Source: Roseovarius aestuariivivens
GTDB taxonomy: Bacteria > Pseudomonadota > Alphaproteobacteria > Rhodobacterales > Rhodobacteraceae
DNA length: 64,000 nt
Assembly (NCBI RefSeq): GCF_004761875.1
Contig: NZ_SJEY01000001.1
Span: forward strand, 620,001-684,000
Direction of reading: 5' to 3'
The position numbers and the translations under genes were made by a program. Each line of letters starts with the position of its first letter. Positions within the stretch are counted from its first letter, which is position 1. The notes below the pieces were generated by a model. The model had not been told where the DNA came from, did no database searches, and saw nothing but the letters and a program-made list of their open reading frames with translations. This document shows positions 60,842-64,000 of the stretch, piece by piece.

Positions 60842-61736
60842 TCTCGTCTTCGACACCGCGATGGTCACCGATCTGGGCCGCCGCGAACGTCAGGAGGATG
60901 CACTTGCGTCGGATTTTCCGTTCGGTCAGCCGTTCGGCTTTGTTGTCCTCGCGGATGGCATGGGCGGCCACGCGGCCGGAGATATCGCAAGCAAGATCGT
61001 GGTCACCGAAGTCTTCAGTGAACTGAAACTGCAATCGGGTGATCCGGAACTACTTGAGGCGCGCATTGGAGAGGTTCTCAAGGGTGCGGCTCGCAACGCC
61101 AATGACTGCATCCATCACTACGTTCGCCAACAACCCAAGGCGCGGGGCATGGGCGCTACATTGCTTGCATCTGTGCTTGTGGAAAACCGCCTATATTGGG
61201 TTTCGGTCGGAGATTCCCCTCTTTATCTTTTTCGCGACGGGACCCTGACACGTCTTAACGAAAACCACGCGCTTGCGTCGCAGATTGAATTTTTGGTGTC
61301 ATCCGGGATCATGAGCCGTGCAGATGCGATACAGCATCCCGATCAAAGCTCTCTGACCTCCGTATTGATCGGTAGAGATATCGCCCAGATCGATTGTCCC
61401 GCGAAACCTTACACAATCCGGGAAGACGATATCCTGATTGCCGCGAGCGACGGGCTTCAATTCATCTCGGAAGAGCAGATCGAAGGTTTGCTGCGCTTTC
61501 AGGGAAAGAAACCTTCCGACGAAATCTGCGCGACGTTGACCCAGGAAATAAAGAAGCTCGACGATCCATGCCAGGACAACCTGTCGCTTTGCGTCATAAA
61601 GGTGACGAGCGAGGCGTCTCTAGCAAATGCCCGTGAAGACAAGGAAATCTTTACGCGTTCCAAGGACGAGAAAGGCGAAACCATTACGATCATGACCCGC
61701 TTCAGGCGCTCAAAGAACGCGGTCAGACAAGTATGA
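60825..61736 (+). CDS. PP2C-family serine/threonine phosphatase
   Basis: 303 residues. All PP2C motifs are visible: DLGRRERQEDA (metal), VVLADGMGGHAAGDIAS (metal Asp), GMGATLLASVLVENRLYWVSVGDSPLYLF, IAASDGLQF and DDPCQDNLSLCVI (last metal pair). The tail (residues 270-303) is basic. It should reverse the kinase's phosphorylation. ATG 60825 inside the FHA gene is chosen; a longer frame from 60765 lies wholly inside the FHA gene. Confidence 0.92.
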   Translation: MHSRANLVFDTAMVTDLGRRERQEDALASDFPFGQPFGFVVLADGMGGHAAGDIASKIVVTEVFSELKLQSGDPELLEARIGEVLKGAARNANDCIHHYVRQQPKARGMGATLLASVLVENRLYWVSVGDSPLYLFRDGTLTRLNENHALASQIEFLVSSGIMSRADAIQHPDQSSLTSVLIGRDIAQIDCPAKPYTIREDDILIAASDGLQFISEEQIEGLLRFQGKKPSDEICATLTQEIKKLDDPCQDNLSLCVIKVTSEASLANAREDKEIFTRSKDEKGETITIMTRFRRSKNAVRQV

Positions 61737-61749
61737 TGCGGGGCTTCTA

Positions 61750-63003
61750 GTGAACAGCGCAGAACAAGTTAATCCTGTCATTGACGAGCTTGAACGTGTG
61801 CTTGGTCAAGACGACCTGCCGCCACCTTATCACCGTTGCGGCGCGCGTCTCTTGGGGCTTCTGAAGAGACCTGTGCAGGTCGTGGTCACGGGTCTTGCAG
61901 GCAGCGGCAAATCCAGGCTGATCGAGATGATGGTCGCTCGACCTGAAATCGGCCAGGCGAAAAGCGTGCCGGTCTTCGAGCTTACCTATGGTGAAACCGA
62001 GCAGGCCTTGATCGAACGCGCAGACGGCTCGGTGTCTTCTACCGCTGGCCTGCTGAAGTATTGCAGAATTCCCGAAGATGCCGTGCGCGCGCGCCAAGAG
62101 TTGCCGGACCCTCGGCTGATCCAGCAAGAGTTCGTGGAAATCGGCCTTTTTGGCACGGATGAAGAAAAGCGCTCGGCGCTCGGAGCAGCGGTTGCGCGAG
62201 CAGACCTGGTGATCTGGTGCAGTCAGGAGTTCGGCGAGGAAGAACAACATCTGTGGTCTCTCGTGCCGGATCAAATGAAGGATCATAGCGTCTTGGCCCT
62301 GACCATGGCGGAACAGCAGCTTATGCGCGGGATCCTGCAAAGCACCATTGATCGCCTGGAGCCTATCGTTGCTGACGAATTCCTCGGGCTTTTTCCGGTT
62401 GCGACGATCCAGGGCATCACCGCACGAACCAGCGCAGAGGTCCGGGACGAGGCACTGTGGTCGTCCAGCGGCGGGAAATCACTGGAAGAGCTGGTGTCGC
62501 GTCAGATCCGGCAAGGTCGGACCGCAGATATTGATCAGGCGCGGATTTTCATGGACCGCCTTTTAACAAAGCTGCCGCAACCGGCCCTTGCGGCCAACGC
62601 CGCAGGTGTCGCGTCGCCTGTAACGCCGTTGACCAAATGCCAAGCGGTCGACGCAGCCGTTTCGGCCGCATCAAGCGACAAACACTCCTTAGTTGTACAG
62701 TCGCAGGCAATTGATCTGTTGCAACGCAACGCGATCCGGATGCTGGACGCGCTGGAGGGGTCCGAAGAGCCCGATACTGACATGGTTCTGGATGGCTGTA
62801 AGGAGGCCATCAATTCGGTGACGGATCTCCTGGGGTCCGCAGACGGAGGAGATCCGGTGACCGACTCCTTGCAGGAGAATTTAAAGGAGGGTGAAGAGAT
62901 GCTCATGCTGTTCCAGCTGGAGCGCGGAGAGGATGCCGCGCTCGATGCCGTGACGCTTGTGCTCCAAATCCGCAAGGAACTCACGGAAAAGATGAGCAAC
63001 TAG
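61750..63003 (+). CDS. P-loop GTPase-like protein, possible partner of the dynamin-like protein
   Basis: 417 residues, GTG start. Walker A GLAGSGKS at residues 48-55; an acidic ELTYGETEQ stretch may be the switch region, and ADLVIWCSQEFGEEEQ with VLALTMAEQQ occupy the places of Walker B and the guanine-specificity motif, but no clear NKxD is present. The C-terminal 150 residues are predicted helical (LMLFQLERGEDAALD). I do not recognise a specific family. It follows the phosphatase by 13 bases and may act with the next gene. Confidence 0.78.
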   Translation: MNSAEQVNPVIDELERVLGQDDLPPPYHRCGARLLGLLKRPVQVVVTGLAGSGKSRLIEMMVARPEIGQAKSVPVFELTYGETEQALIERADGSVSSTAGLLKYCRIPEDAVRARQELPDPRLIQQEFVEIGLFGTDEEKRSALGAAVARADLVIWCSQEFGEEEQHLWSLVPDQMKDHSVLALTMAEQQLMRGILQSTIDRLEPIVADEFLGLFPVATIQGITARTSAEVRDEALWSSSGGKSLEELVSRQIRQGRTADIDQARIFMDRLLTKLPQPALAANAAGVASPVTPLTKCQAVDAAVSAASSDKHSLVVQSQAIDLLQRNAIRMLDALEGSEEPDTDMVLDGCKEAINSVTDLLGSADGGDPVTDSLQENLKEGEEMLMLFQLERGEDAALDAVTLVLQIRKELTEKMSN

Positions 63004-63133
63004 ATGAAGAGGCGATCAGAGTTGCCCGAAAACGTGTGCAACTATCACCAGAACTCCTTGCCACTCGCGCACCACGCATAAGGGGCAAAACAGAGCATTG
63101 CTTTGGCAGGGCGCATACAAAAACAGGTTTAGA

Positions 63134-64000
63134 ATGAACATCGAAGCGAAAATGGAGACAGCGACGGAAATTCGGTCCACGGACGGTCCTTCCAACCTGC
63201 GGGCCGGGATGGAAGAGCTTGCTGACTTCGCGAAGGACGCAGCCGCATTAGAGGTCGCGCTGGATCAGCTAGAACTGATCACTGGCGAGGAGACGCGCAA
63301 ACCGGTCCAGCGTCTCAAGAAAGACCTGGCGTCGTTCGAACCGCGTGTGACCGTCCTGGGCCAGGTCAAGGCAGGCAAGACGGCATTGATCAATTCCATC
63401 GCAGGATGGGCAGACCTGTTGCCCTCCGACGTCAACCCGTGGACGTCCGTCGTGACATCGCTGCACCTGTGCCCGGCCGAGGACCGTGGGGAAAACGGCG
63501 CCAGTTTCCGCTTCATGACCGAGGAAGAGTGGAATCGCCTGACCAACAAGGGCGGGCGGATCGGCGAGCTTGCAAACCGCGCCGGAGCAGAAGGCGAACT
63601 CAACAAGATACGGGACCAGATCGAAAAGATGCGCGCAAACGCCAAGGCGCGACTTGGGCGGAACTTTGAACTCCTCATGGGCCAGGAGCACGAGTACAGC
63701 TATTTCGACAAGAATCTGCTCGAACGTTACATCTGCCTCGGTGACGATTTCGATATCGGAACCCACGATGCAGTGACGGACGATCAGGGTCGCTTTGCCG
63801 ATATCACCCGTTCGTCGGAGCTGTATCTTAATTGCCCGACCGTGCCGTTCCGCATGTGCATCCGCGACACGCCGGGTGTCAACGACACTTTCATGATGCG
63901 TGAGATGGTGACGATCCAGGCCCTGCGAGACAGCCGGATCTGTCTCGTGGTTCTTTCGGCCACGCAGGCTCTGACTTCGGTGGATATGGCGCTTTTGCGC
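63134..64000 (+). CDS. Dynamin-like GTPase (3' end missing)
   Basis: Frame is open to the right edge; 289 codons are seen. After a helical lead (residues 1-70), the G1 motif GQVKAGKT is at 76-83, followed by ALINS; a charged insertion (residues 113-215) follows; G3 DTPGVND begins at D245. The pattern matches bacterial dynamin-like proteins, which remodel or tether membranes. No stop is in the window. The frame starts at ATG 63134, 130 bases after the previous stop. Confidence 0.85.
   Translation, partial: MNIEAKMETATEIRSTDGPSNLRAGMEELADFAKDAAALEVALDQLELITGEETRKPVQRLKKDLASFEPRVTVLGQVKAGKTALINSIAGWADLLPSDVNPWTSVVTSLHLCPAEDRGENGASFRFMTEEEWNRLTNKGGRIGELANRAGAEGELNKIRDQIEKMRANAKARLGRNFELLMGQEHEYSYFDKNLLERYICLGDDFDIGTHDAVTDDQGRFADITRSSELYLNCPTVPFRMCIRDTPGVNDTFMMREMVTIQALRDSRICLVVLSATQALTSVDMALLR

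Overview
The window looks like a chromosomal segment of a GC-rich marine alphaproteobacterium of the Rhodobacterales (Roseobacter group). The evidence is a Rhodobacter-type 16-strand porin, two TAXI-type TRAP transporters plus a DctPQM TRAP transporter, the ThiXYZ/TenA thiamine-salvage operon behind a TPP riboswitch, VPLPA-type exosortase-sorted proteins, and dense operons with ATGA-style overlaps. No rRNA, intact tRNA, CRISPR array or insertion sequence was seen.

Layout. 1-3240: end of an operon with an aldehyde dehydrogenase (cut by the window edge), an FrhB-type iron-sulfur flavoprotein, an ADP-ribosylglycohydrolase and a carboxymuconolactone-decarboxylase-like protein. 3241-7162: a porin read from a TTG start with a CRP-like site upstream, then two tandem sulfotransferases and a lipoprotein. 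7163-10818: two class III aminotransferases opposite a divergent XRE-cupin regulator. 10969-21591: a TAXI transporter, a universal stress protein, and a four-enzyme set (nitrilase, Orn/Lys/Arg decarboxylase fold, ATP-grasp ligase, C45 acyltransferase) that looks like an uncharacterised amide-bond pathway. 21608-26223: a sulfotransferase-like gene, dxr, and a phosphonate group (phnM, DUF1045, FosX-like). 26307-33845: a ten-gene thiamine operon (thiD-O-S-G-E-F-Y-tenA-thiZ-thiX) under a TPP riboswitch; it has thiazole synthesis and pyrimidine salvage but no thiC. 33878-39307: a hydrolase, a serine hydrolase and a second TAXI system. 39550-43301: a small basic protein with a cytochrome c lipoprotein, and an outer-membrane barrel overlapping a NylB-like serine hydrolase. 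43515-51009: two VPLPA-CTERM surface proteins and the decayed tail of a third, around a SulP-STAS-cNMP transporter, with unusual repeats in a promoter region. 51294-57506: 5-oxoprolinase (pxpA, C, B) joined to a DctPQM transporter, opposite a winged-helix regulator. 58196-64000: a Ser/Thr kinase, an FHA protein, a PP2C phosphatase, a P-loop protein and a dynamin-like GTPase (cut by the window edge).

The two best candidates for undescribed systems are the kinase/FHA/phosphatase/GTPase set at the right end and the nitrilase/decarboxylase/ATP-grasp/C45 set at 15356-21591. Functional statements are from motif recognition in the translated sequence; no database search was run.
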